Assembly: GCA_000969725.1 (NCBI GenBank)
Contig: JXSR01S018669.1
DNA from: Ophiothrix spiculata
Taxonomy: Eukaryota > Echinodermata > Ophiuroidea > Amphilepidida > Ophiotrichidae
Strand: one strand, 5' to 3'
Length of the DNA stretch: 30,540 bases
This document shows positions 10,202-19,718 of the stretch, piece by piece. A model generated the notes under the pieces. That model was not told the DNA's origin. It ran no database searches and saw only the letters and a list, made by a program, of their open reading frames with translations. Made by a program: the position numbers and the translations under genes. Within the stretch, counting starts at the first letter, position 1, and every line of letters begins with the position of its first letter.

Positions 10202-11243
10202 TTAAAGGGGCATTGGACAAAATTTTAAATTTTATTTGAGTATGATTCATATGTTAGAAAATAACAGTCAATTCAGTGGCGTACCTGGCTTCTTTGGTCA
10301 GAGGGGGCGAGCGACACGGTCCATAAAAAATAATGTAATTTTTTTTAATGCGCGCGTAGCGCGCGAAAAAAATTAGCGACAAAATTCAGCTAAAAACTAA
10401 CATGGCAGCTGTCATCTATGACTAAGGGGATGGGCAAGTGATATGATTCAAACGAAATGATCATGTTCAAACAATTTTTGGCTAAAAATTAGTGGCTGCC
10501 ATCTACGGTCAAGGGTAGGAGCAAATAACATGATTCAAACAAAATTAGGCCTATCAATTTTTGCAATGCACGCGTAAGGGGTCATAGAGGAAAAATCCCT
10601 TAGTGAGCATAGGATCGTGATTTCCTTGCACTTGATGACAGAAAAACTAATTATCAACACTCGATACATGAAAGTGTCACATTTATTGTTTCCTCATCAG
10701 ATTCTGACTAGTTACTTTTATGATCTGTGACTACGTCCTCCTCTTTTCTTTTCTTTCTCTTTTCCCTCTTTTTTTGCAGGTACGCCACTGAGTCAATTAC
10801 TAGATATCGGTAAAATTTTGATCAAAACCTTCAAAAAAACCTAAAATTTGAATTTTATTTTGTTTGTTGATCTTGGGTATGAGGCTATTCTGTAAATGTA
10901 TTAATTGATGCTATCAATCAAGAAAGAGACCAACATTTGTTTGTAAAACATTCGTTTCACATAATAGAGTGCAGGTAAATCAAAAGAAATTTGGAGTTTG
11001 CATTAGATCTCCTGAAAAAGCCAATTTTAAAAATTCAACTATAGAGGGCAGTATTTATCGTTGTCGACAACGATAATTAAAAATAAAAGAATATCTAAAT
11101 ATTTTGATATATGGGTTTGAATTTTACAATGAAACTTTGCATGCTGTCATTATTAATGCTGATACTTCAAATGATGCAAACATCTCCAAATGCTTGGGGA
11201 ATAAGTTTGGGGATGATGCTGAACTTGTCCAATGCCCCTTTAA
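10202..11243. mobile_element. TTAA-bounded inverted-repeat element hosting a hAT insertion
   Basis: Perfect 19-bp terminal inverted repeats TTAAAGGGGCATTGGACAA (10202-10220) and its complement (11225-11243) bound the element, each outermost in TTAA. The interior is noncoding. A perfect 22-bp palindrome centred on GTCGAC lies at 11055-11076. A 517-bp hAT-like element (10274-10790) is inserted within. Removing it and one target copy leaves an element of about 517 bp. TTAA targets are used by piggyBac-like and some other cut-and-paste families, but the ends here do not match the usual piggyBac CCC start, so the superfamily is left open. Confidence 0.75.
10274..10790. mobile_element. Nonautonomous hAT-type transposon with 8-bp target duplication
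   Basis: The ends are perfect 14-bp inverted repeats CAGTGGCGTACCTG (10274-10287) and its complement (10777-10790). Both sides carry an exact 8-bp duplication AGTCAATT (10266-10273 and 10791-10798). CAG-starting repeats with 8-bp duplications are diagnostic of the hAT superfamily. There is no transposase frame; the interior holds a GCGCGCGTAGCGCGCG palindrome near 10350 and a pyrimidine-rich right end. It is nested in the element 10202-11243. Confidence 0.88.
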
Positions 11244-11319
11244 CCTTTAAAAACCTCGGAGCAGAGAGCAATAAGCATACTTTTTCTCCCACTTGATCGA
11301 TATGATTCATCCTTTGACG

Positions 11320-11390
11320 TTATTTATTTATTATTTAGTAATAAATGTTCTTTTGCTGTTTATATTGATTACTAAATGATAAATAAATAA
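11320..11390. repeat. A/T-rich hairpin
   Basis: Arms at 11320-11342 and 11368-11390 (TTATTTATTTATTATTTAGT and complement) pair over 23 bp with one mismatch around a 25-base loop. Confidence 0.6.
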
Positions 11391-11426
11391 TATGTTTGTT
11401 GAACAATTTCTTTTATATTCTGATCT

Positions 11427-11460
11427 CCCCCCCCCCTCTCTCTCTCTCTCTATCTCTCCC
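11427..11460. repeat. C10 run and (CT)n microsatellite
   Basis: Ten C residues (11427-11436) pass directly into a CT-dinucleotide tract with a single TAT interruption. Confidence 0.85.
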
Positions 11461-12068
11461 CAAGATGGAATGATTTCATAACATTTTCACAACTATTTAA
11501 TAATGACGTCTACCGACGCAGTCTTTACACGCACTACTAAAATCTTAAGATTGCTTAAAAACAAAACCGATGTCTTCTGATGAAATGCCTCAAATCCGAA
11601 TCCACCATTAAAGTTCATGAAATATTCCTTGTTGCCATTAAGTGTAAAAAATATGTTATATTGTAGACGGGATTGTAGAAAGCTCTTAATGTACGGTCAA
11701 TTTCTATTGCAGTAAGAAAACCCTATTTAAATGGATAGAACGCATTTGACAAATCCCACAGGGAGATTACTGATCTTTTCTTACATCATTAATAGTTTTG
11801 CCTATGTAATACTAAGCCAAATGTTTAGAAAGTTTAACACTATCTAAAATTGATAAATATCACGCGATGTCTGGCTAGTTGATATTTTATTGATGTACTG
11901 ACATTTACAACGCGTTACGAACCGATATACATCAAGTTTTAGCGAAATAAAATCTTAATACGTTAATGATTAATTTCATATTCTGCATGAAATACTTATA
12001 TTCTAATAAAAATCCAAGATATTCAAACATAGATAGATAATTTAGTTGAGTGTGAAAATGAGCTCCGA

Positions 12069-12116
12069 GTGTGATCAACCCTCTCACGTACTTTTGAGAG
12101 AGTTGTTAATCACAAG
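12069..12116. repeat. Imperfect hairpin
   Basis: GTGTGATCAACCCTCTC pairs with GAGAGAGTTGTTAATCACA across a loop of about ten bases. It could be a small foldback remnant. Confidence 0.4.
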
Positions 12117-12414
12117 TCATGAATTAGTCAGAAAATGAGAAAAACATCAATAACTTCAATATTTTTCAACACAGGATTAAATATGGACATTTCAACACCA
12201 TAAAGGAATACATTTTTTTCACAGCTCATATTACAAGGATACCAAGTATACAATGATACCGACATTATACAGGGTGTTTGAAAATTATACAGGGTGTAAT
12301 TAAAAAAGTGTGATAATTTTACTCTCTTCATACATCTCTTTTATTCTAAACAGCTATCAACATAAGACACAACAGGTATGGATTTATATTGATAAAACAT
12401 AGGGCTCTAAATAG

Positions 12415-12720
12415 TTCAAGTTCAAGTTCAAAGTTCAAAATTTATTTTAACAGCACATTCAAATAGCACATTCAAAAACAACTTAGAATAAACAAAACAG
12501 TATTTTAAAAACACAACAAAACAATGGTATTGAGGAGATGGCAAAAGGCCAGTAAAACCCGAAGGGCCATGCCCTAAGTAGGGCCTAAGTTACACACGAT
12601 AAAAGAGTATGGCCTATTAGATACAAAACACACATTCATAACACACGACATGCCCAAAACAATAAAACTGGTCATACATTACATTAGCAAAATGTAATTG
12701 TATTTTACTAAAAGGTTTGT
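12415..12720 (-). mobile_element. Probable non-LTR retrotransposon (LINE/SINE) 3' end
   Basis: On the minus strand the segment ends in AATAAATTTTGAAC followed by short TTGAAC-type repeats down to about 12415, a simple-repeat tail typical of non-LTR retrotransposons or their SINEs. Upstream is a body containing GGCCCTTCGGGTTTTACTGG (about 12552-12571). No reverse transcriptase frame is present, so it is 5'-truncated. The 5' boundary is uncertain and lies close to the MITE starting at 12735. Confidence 0.5.
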
Positions 12721-12734
12721 TTTAAACATGTTCC

Positions 12735-12981
12735 TATATGTGACGACTCAATCCGAAAAGGGGGACTTTGCGACAGAACACTTTTCGAGAAAATTGCGAA
12801 AATAGGCAGCAAAAAATAAAGAAAATAATAAGAATTGCCAACAAATTTTCTGTTGTAAAATTTGATTACCTTGATCAATTTCAACAAGTAAGGTGTCATT
12901 TTAAAGCTTAGAAAATACTATAACAGATGAAATCGATATCATCTGCCAAGTCCTCCCTTTCGAGGTGAGCCATCACATATA
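12735..12981 (+). mobile_element. MITE family 1, copy A
   Basis: The left end TATATGTGACGACTCA and right end TGAGCCATCACATATA are near-perfect inverted repeats. The interior carries the family core AAAATTTGAT...CTTGATCAATTTCAACAAG and GTGTCATTTTAAAG shared with the copies at 16147, 17150 and 20125. Length is 247 bp, with no coding capacity. The small frames seen in it are repeats of the element in other frames. Confidence 0.85.
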
Positions 12982-14389
12982 CCTTCAACTGTTTTGCATG
13001 GGAGTGGATTAAAGTGAATTGTATACTTAAAGGAAGTATTTGCTATGCATTATGAATGCAAATACTGCATTTTCACTTATGTTTTAAATTTCTAAGGGTT
13101 GGATATTGTTGTATAAAAACTGCTCACGAATACGACATTTAGGGTCCTATTTTGAGGTGCTCTGACGAGCAGGCGTACCACTTTTTCTTCTTCGAGTGGC
13201 CGCCGAGCGATCTGCTAATATCTGAACAAGATCCGATAATCCGAACTGCGTATATTCGATAATCCGAACTGCGTAAATTTATTAGACGTCATTTTTTTGA
13301 TCGAAACTGTTAACGCCATTTTGGAGCTCTTTCTCTCAACGAAATCTACAGTCAAGCTTACAAAAAAATTTAGAGACTCTACCCTTTATGCATGCCCAAA
13401 ATTACGATTGTTTGTCGTGTGTATGCAATATCTCTCTGACACTGAACTTGGCATTCCAACATTTCGCTTTTATAGAATCGTAGACTTAATAAAGTTTACA
13501 ATTATGCCATGCTTTTAAAAGAATGATTAAGTTGATTCATTCAAGCTTATTCTTAAATAATTATTATTATTATAATTATTATTAACTATCAAAATAAATG
13601 CTCATGAAATTTAATTTTCCAATTCAAAATGTGCATTTAATTTCAAAACTGTATATTTTTATACGTTCATACTTTCTCTATTTAATCATGTATTGATTTA
13701 TACAAATATCCATCTTTTCTTCAGTGACGCAAAATAATGTAGAAAGCTTCTTGTGACTGCCCTTCTCAAACGAGCCGTAAATGCAGAAAACTTCGTTTTA
13801 CGGTAAAGGTGAAAATACATGTCAAGGTCGTAATTTGCAGAAAATGTTTTTTGACAGATTGACAATTCATGTGCTTACTTCAAATCACCAGCAAAGTTTC
13901 ATTTCAAGAAAATGATCGGAAATATGAAATATATTTGTAAACGGCTTACTAATCTTTTAACGCGTTCATCTCAGTTATACATTTTAATCCCTGGCAGACA
14001 ATAACTTGACTTCTGGAAATTGAGTCAGTGAAGTTCATTGAGGCGTCATTTTAATCCTGCATGCATTTACGGCCATATGGTTTGGGTTGGACGGTCACAT
14101 ATGATATCCTCACTATGTTTATTCTATACCCACATTCAAAGAATTGGTCGTTACATGTATAATATTTAACACATTGTTGTTATATTTCTAAAGGTTTACA
14201 TCATCTTTATAACTTTGCCACTTGCCATAAGGAATTGCATATGGGTATGGGATAAAAAGACTAAATTTTTTTGTATGATTATCATCCTTGTTTATGCTAA
14301 ATAAATGATTTCAACATAATAAATTTTCTTCTTGAAGGGAAATACTAGACATTTACTAAAGTTTTACATATTTTAAGTAATCGATGAGC
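12982..14389. other. Noncoding stretch with one dispersed repeat
   Basis: No gene found. The segment 13755-13868 (CAAACGAGCCGTAAATGCAG, then GGTGAAAAT...ATGTCAA and TTTGACAGATTGACAAT) matches 27861-27979. A direct repeat ATCCGATAATCCGAACTGCG-like pair lies at about 13231-13277. A TTATTATTATT tract lies near 13560. Confidence 0.5.
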
Positions 14390-14711
14390 TCACAGTGGCA
14401 ACACTTTTTCCATTATCTGATCGGGACATTTTATTTTCAGCCTTTTTTGTATCATTCGAAAAAGTTTCTTTTCGTTTTGTGCTAATAAGTGATTGTATAC
14501 AGATATGGATTAATAGCGGAATTGATTGGTAAAACAAATGTCACACACCATGCAAAGACAGAGGGGACGAGTGTCAATACCCTTGCTTGAACCAAATTGC
14601 CAAGTATAATGACTGGAAACCAGCAAAAGAAATCTGTAAGAACTATGGCTGTTATATTCATCCTCTTTTTTCATTTCATTAGTAATTACAGCTTGTTTTG
14701 CAGATTTATAA

Positions 14712-14785
14712 TAATACTGGGGGGGGGGGGGGTTTAAGCATCCCCCAGTACTGGGGGGAATTATAAGCATCCCCCAGTACTGGGG
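14712..14785. repeat. CCCCCAGTACTGGGGG repeat insertion in the LGR pseudogene
   Basis: Three partial units of about 29 bp, each built on AAGCATCCCCCAGTACTGGG or its diverged form, begin with a run of 14 G (14719-14732). The block is bounded by an exact 9-bp duplication GATTTATAA (14703-14711 and 14786-14794). The units also contain host-like TTATAAGCAT, so a local tandem expansion after a small insertion is as likely as a simple transposition. It breaks the receptor between helix 5 and the third intracellular loop. Confidence 0.7.
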
Positions 14786-15138
14786 GATTTATAAGCATGC
14801 CGAATAATCTCTACATAGCAGTAGAGTATGACTACGTAACAGGCACAGTTTAATCCTTGAAACACAGACGATGCAAAATACAAACCAGGTACTTTACCAA
14901 GAGAATGCGATTCCACCGAGTATGCTGTGTATGCAAAGAACATATCGTCATTAGCCGGTGTTTCTGTCACATTTTTAGTAAATATTTCCACCAAAGTTAA
15001 TGGGAGACCTATACATACATGGGAGTTATCATAGAATTTGTAATTTTGTCCAGCAAGACTTGAAGGGATTACACCAAGTGCCAAAGCGGTTATCCAAAGA
15101 CAAGATACACTCAGACCCGATGATTTAGAGGTTAGTTT

Positions 15139-15463
15139 CCCGGGGGGGGGGGGGGGTTACTTACATTGACAAGGTATACGTATATGTGCCTGCCTTTTTG
15201 GGTGATTTTCCAGGATTTTGGTATATCAATGGGGTTTTTTCATCTCAGATGAAAGCACCCAAATTTCATAAATTGGGTGCTTTTGGAAAAATTTGCAAAA
15301 AAACCCCACCCAATTTGAGTAAAATTGGGTGCTTTTCCATTAAAATTGGTATACTGATTGGTGGGTTTTTGAGCCAAAAATAGGTATAGAGATGGTCAGT
15401 TTTTCCGAGTCCGGCAGGCACATACCCGTACAAAATTTGTTGAAGACCCCCCCCCCCCCCCGG
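15139..15463. mobile_element. 325-bp element with G15/C15 ends and a 9-bp target duplication
   Basis: The element starts CCC then 15 G (15142-15156) and ends with 15 C (15447-15461) then GG, giving inverted-repeat ends made almost wholly of homopolymer. Exact 9-bp duplications GGTTAGTTT flank it (15130-15138 and 15464-15472). It splits the LGR pseudogene between helices 3 and 4. Its body (AAAATTGGTATACTGATTGG, then GGCACATACCCGTA) is related to 23866-24200 and 24297-24826. Nine-base duplications occur in Mutator-like and Merlin-type transposons, but I cannot assign it. An open frame inside (15186-15383) is not credible as a gene. Confidence 0.8.
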
Positions 15464-16146
15464 GGTTAGTTTACGTTTAGAAAGTATTTGATATTTACGA
15501 ATCTATCGATGCTGATCAATGTGATAAAGAAGACAGATGCTTCACTTGATAGAATTGAGATAGTGCCAGCAATTCTACAAGTTATGCCAGATCTCCAGGT
15601 TTCAGCTTGCATAGGAAAGTTGTCTCCAAAGTAAATATCAGCAACCACAATAAGTAACATGTAAACACCCATAAGAAGATCTGCCATGGATAGATTACAC
15701 AACAACAAACTTTGAATTTTGTATCCTGCACTCTTTTTCTTTCCAAGTTTGCTCTTGCCGTCATTTCTTCTCCAACATAACACAAATAAATTATCACCTA
15801 ACGCATTTAATTCCAATAAGCCACATAACCACAACAAGTGTCCTGTCAGATTATAATCGATCGCTAGTGTAAACATATACAACAACACATCAAAAATCTA
15901 CAAAAATCTACTTGGTGGAACAGTGATTAATTTGCATAAAACAAAATGGCTGCCAAAACAGGGGGTAACATTTCAAAATTGGTTAGATCGTCTTAAAAAC
16001 CATTCTATTGTGTTCTATTAATCACAAAGAATCAAAAAAGTACCAACTTAATTTTCTGTATTATCTTAAAGCTAAAGTTATTCTACTTTTGCTTTAATAA
16101 TACTTTGATCGGATTTTCATCTTATTCTTGGCTGTTATTGTTTCAA

Positions 16147-16406
16147 TATATGTGATGACTCACCCCGAAAAGGGGGACTTTGCAAAGGAATACTTTTCAA
16201 GAAACAAGTGAAAATAGACAGAAAAAATAAGGAAATAATAAGAATTTTCAGCAGAATATCTGTTGTAAAATTTGATCGCCTTGATCAATTTCAACAAGTA
16301 AGGTGTCATTTTAAAGAAAATGCTGCAACAGATAACATGATAAACTCAAAATTGATATCATCTGCAAAGCCCCCCCCCCCCCTTTCGGGATGAGTCATCA
16401 CATATA
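16147..16406 (+). mobile_element. MITE family 1, copy B
   Basis: Perfect 16-bp terminal inverted repeats TATATGTGATGACTCA bound 260 bp. Inside each terminus is a second complementary block (CCCCGAAAAGGGG at the left, CCCTTTCGGG at the right). The right block carries a C13 run (16370-16382), where copies A and C have only three or four C, so the tract expanded after insertion. Confidence 0.9.
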
Positions 16407-16556
16407 GCCTTCTAGCTTCTTATAAAACGTTGAAGACTTTATATAAAATTAAACTTTTAAAATAATATTTATTCGGAACTGAGAATAATATAAACCCTCT
16501 ATTCTTGGAAGATTGGTGGCTCTGAATAGAGACGTTTGATTCTGCGGAAATTCCGC

Positions 16557-16950
16557 TTAAGATGACTTGCTGTCTTTGTCATCAGTTCTTCTTTTCTTGC
16601 TTGGATGATGCGGCGTCTTGTGATGTTTGAACTGTTTTACTGGTGCCTTTTGTTTTTCTGGCTTTACTGGTCTCTTTCCTCTCTTCAGCTTCAGGAGTTC
16701 TGCACCTTTTTCAATAAGAGTATCACTTTCTTCGTCAAACACCTTGACTGCTGCGTTGTAACCTTCTTCATCTAGCTTGCGTGAGAGTCACTTCCTTGCA
16801 GTCGTGTTTATATCATCCATATCATTTTATGCATCTGGGATGACATTGTTCACCAAATCTTTTAGCAGCACGTATTTCTTGTCTTGCTTGACTACCAAAT
16901 CTGCAATGCTCAAAAATTGACTATACGGTATTTTAAAAGTGTGAATGTCG
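16557..16950 (-). pseudogene. Lysine-rich C-terminal coding relic with two in-frame stops
   Basis: One minus-strand frame can be followed from about 16950 (FKIPYSQFLSIADLVVKQDK, then YVLLKDLVNNVIPDA) through a TAA at about 16824, the segment NDMDDINTTARK, and a TGA, into RKLDEEGYNAAVKVFDEESD and a basic tail (ELLKLKRGKRPVKPEKQ, then KKRRTDD) ending at a stop at 16557. The composition (acidic helix, then basic tail) looks like the C-terminus of a real nuclear protein. The LLKDLVNNVIPD segment faintly recalls histone-fold corepressor subunits, but this is only a resemblance. The relic lies between MITE copies B and C. It could be a captured or retroposed gene fragment. Confidence 0.45.
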
Positions 16951-17149
16951 ACAGCGATCGAAAGCATCAGCATACGACGACAGCAACAAGACCAACACCA
17001 GGAACAACAAACCCGGTGACAAAAACAATACAAGCAGCATGTAGACCTATAACAGCAACTAACTAAAAGCACAACTTCGAACAGCTACAAATCTGAAACG
17101 ACAGTCGCAAGATCAGACGGGTTGAACCAATAAGCACTACTTGAGTACA

Positions 17150-17405
17150 AATGTGATGACTCACCCCGAAAAGGGGGACTTTGCGACAGAACACTTTCGA
17201 GAAACTGATGAAAATAGGCAGCAAAAAATAATGAAATAATAACAATTTCCAGTAGATTTTCCGTTGTAAAATTTGATCGCCTTGATCAATTTCAACAAGT
17301 AAGGTGTCATTTTAAAGCTTAGAAAATGCTGTAACAGATGAAACGATAAAATCAAAAATTGATATCATCTTCAAAGTTCCCCTTTCGGGGTGAGCCATCA
17401 CAAAT
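17150..17405 (+). mobile_element. MITE family 1, copy C
   Basis: ATGTGATGACTCACCCCGAA at the left pairs with CCCCTTTCGGGGTGAGCCAT at the right, with the family core between. It is in the same orientation as copies A and B. The outermost bases have decayed (ACAAATG in place of TATATG). Confidence 0.88.
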
Positions 17406-17835
17406 ACAAACTCTTAAAACACGAAAATGTAAATAAAAAGTTCTTTTAGTGAGTTCAAGAGCCTTGCTTTCAGCTTTTGTCCTTTTGAGAACCGGATACT
17501 TTTAGGTAAAACCCGGTAAGTTTTGTAGATGTCAAATTTAGTTCAGGTTTAAAGTGTTTGTCTTCAATTTCAGTATTCACTAAATAAGAAATTTTGCATC
17601 TCAAATTTACGTAAGGTACGTTTTCCTTGTGTAACGTTGTATATGTCAGATGAATATAAGCATCATTTAAGGTGACTGAACTGCATTTGCCTTGCCATAT
17701 TAATTCATACTAAATTAAAAGGTAGACACATCAGAACATTTGACCCAAAAATAAACATATGAATGAGTTCCAGTATGAAATATAAGAATTAACAATCTAG
17801 GAACATGTTATTTGGGTTAAGTGTATTTAAAGCAG
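17406..17835. other. Noncoding stretch
   Basis: I see no gene, RNA or repeat structure. Two AACCGGATACTTTTAGGTAA / AACCCGGTAAG-like motifs near 17490-17520 are short and unexplained. Confidence 0.4.
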
Positions 17836-18319
17836 TGGTCACAAGCCGTCGTAAGCGCACGTACGTGCACAAAATCGTGCGACACGCAGACACGACGTAG
17901 CAGTTTAAGTGCATGAGGAATGCATTCACAACGTGCGGTTGTCCCACAACCTCTTGCTCAATGGCGACGCACTTACGGTGCGTTCAGAGTCCAGCGATTT
18001 CATTATTGCAACATCGCTCGATACGCAGTCTTGAAATTTTATAGCGCACTTTCGTGGCGCGTGTAAAAACCGCGTATCGAGCGTTGTTGCAGTGATGAAA
18101 TCGCTGGACTCATCGTGCGTGAATCGTACCATGTAAGTACCTACAACGTGTGCAATGTACGATGCACACAAGCACATCATGGTCAGGAGTGTCGTGAGCA
18201 CAACGTACTTAATTGTGCGATCAACACGTGTCATCCTTACGTTTGCAACGTTTTTAGAAAGAAAAAACGTAGAGAACGTAGCTTCTTTAAAAAAAAAATC
18301 GCACGACGGTTTGTGACCA
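17836..18319. mobile_element. Foldback element (484 bp) with inner 40-bp arms
   Basis: The outer ends TGGTCACAAGCCGTCGT (17836-17852) and ACGACGGTTTGTGACCA (18303-18319) are 17-bp inverted repeats with one mismatch. Inner arms at 17987-18026 and 18072-18111 (GAGTCCAGCGATTTCAT and on) pair over 40 bp with about three mismatches. The interior is richer in CG dinucleotides than its surroundings. Open frames on both strands of about 100-140 codons reflect the symmetry and show no known domain. Confidence 0.7.
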
Positions 18320-18912
18320 TCGTACCGCTTAAAGAAAAGATAAAATTCCTCCAAACGATGTTATATGCAAAAGGCAACATACTCCTTGACCGACTCCGCT
18401 CAGCAAACGAGCATGCCATGTTAGCATAAAGTAAATAGAGCAACATAGATGGGTTTCATGTTGACATGAAGCAGACAAACATATTTGTTTAACGTTATTC
18501 CGTAAGGGTCAATGATCTTCTTGAAACTGAAACTACGTCAGTTGTTCAAGACAAATAATACAAACGCAAATACAAACTTTTTGAACGATAGACACGGCAA
18601 CGGGAGACGGGCAAGATTTTTATATCCGATTTTAAAACACGTCAAAACCTACAGTAAATGACTAAGAACTATAGGCTTAACAAAATATTATTGGACAATT
18701 TTATTGAAAATCCAGAGTGCAGGGTCCTGTTGTTTGTAAATGAAACCCTTACCATGTATTTTGGTTTACGCTGTCCAATATTTTTTCTTTTGCCTATAGA
18801 CCTTTTTGGGTGTTTTTGCCTTTTTTATCAAAGGAAATAATTAAACAGTTGTGCATCAACAGTCCTTACTAATACCAAATTTCTGATTCTAACATTTAAC
18901 AGTATGATATTT

Positions 18913-19178
18913 CGTCATGTGAGTGCAAGAAAGTCGTATCTGCAATAGCTGTCATTTGTCATAAATTTTGATTACCCACTGCCTAATCTCCAGTCTTGGG
19001 TCAGTAGTTCTTGAAATGGTTCTTCAGGTAACACCGTCACCTTAAGAATCATTTCATGAACCACTGACATAAGACAGGGAATTTTTTGACGGATTTTTCA
19101 CATTCTTGTGACAAAGTATAGAATAAAGATAACTTAGGGCAGCTGTTGCAGATACGACTTTCTTGCACTCACATGACG
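18913..19178. mobile_element. Foldback element (266 bp) with nested arms and ATTT target
   Basis: Outer arms of 33 bp are perfect reverse complements (CGTCATGTGAGTGCAAGAAA and on; 18913-18945 and 19146-19178), and pairing continues inward with one mismatch. A second inner arm pair (AGTTCTTGAAATGGTTCTT at about 19005-19024 against AAGAATCATTTCATGAACC) makes most of the element one long hairpin. A 4-bp direct repeat ATTT (18909-18912 and 19179-19182) may be the target duplication. Confidence 0.75.
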
Positions 19179-19182
19179 ATTT

Positions 19183-19718
19183 ACTCGAGCACAGTTGTTG
19201 CTAGTTAGTGTGACTATCCTTCCAAGAAATGATAATTTAAAGTTAAAATAAACAGTATTCTACCCGTGATGCTTTTAATTCTAAATTTAAAACTTTGTCA
19301 CCTTTAATGGCATTATGTTGCTAGATTCACTCGGCCCCCATTGCCAAAAAAGTTTTTTTTCTTTTTTATTTAAAGAGTAAAGACACGATCCAGTTAATTG
19401 AAATAGTTAACCAATTAACTTCTAATAATTCCGGAAGAATTTGGTTACATTCAGTCTAAGTGTTTCGTAGATAAGATGATACACACTTATCTTTCTGTTC
19501 TTTCTAAATTTGTTGATATACACAGTGCTTTGAAATCACAAGAGAAATTATGCATCACGTTTTAAATTTCCATATGACGTCATTTGATCAAAATAAAAAA
19601 GCCTTTAAGCATCCCAGCAATGCCGAGTACTGAAAAATGTTACTCGAATCTCATAAAAAAAACATGTACATAAATAGAACAAGTAAATCTATTTAACCGT
19701 GCTAGCAATGTGGCAAAA
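19183..19718. other. Noncoding stretch
   Basis: No gene or structured repeat was recognised. A T-rich tract lies at 19350-19370. Confidence 0.4.

Larger units (their letters stand above)
14390..15897 (-). pseudogene. LGR-type (relaxin-receptor-like) GPCR pseudogene, helices 1 to 8
   Basis: Leucine-rich-repeat GPCRs are glycoprotein-hormone, relaxin or orphan receptors. Reading the minus strand from about 15897: helix 1 ends LGDNLFVLCWR; helix 2 has CNLSMADLLMG; the first loop has the LGR hallmark WRSG followed by Cys; helix 3 has SSEASVFFITLISIDRF with DRF in place of DRY. After the insertion at 15139-15463 the reading resumes with KLTSKSSG, helix 4 and helix 5 (SVFQGLNCACYVVILYCYVE). A second repeat insertion (14712-14785) follows, then AKQAVITNEMKKE. 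A one-base frameshift near 14655 leads to helix 6 (VLTDFFCWFPV) and helix 7 (PINSAINPYLYTIT). A further one-base shift at about 14485 leads to helix 8 (KKLFRMIQKRLKIKC) and a stop at 14390. The extracellular leucine-rich repeats are absent. A TTTTTGTAG acceptor-like site at 15898 could mark the exon start. Disruptions make it nonfunctional unless they are assembly errors. Confidence 0.85.

Noticed and set aside
15186-15383. 65-codon frame inside the LGR insertion
   Set aside because: It lies wholly in a nonautonomous element and consists of its GGGTGCTTTT and AAAATTGG repeats.
16208-17355. Small open frames at 16208 (+) and 17161 (-), and 12708 (-)
   Set aside because: They are readings of the same MITE family in different copies, not genes.
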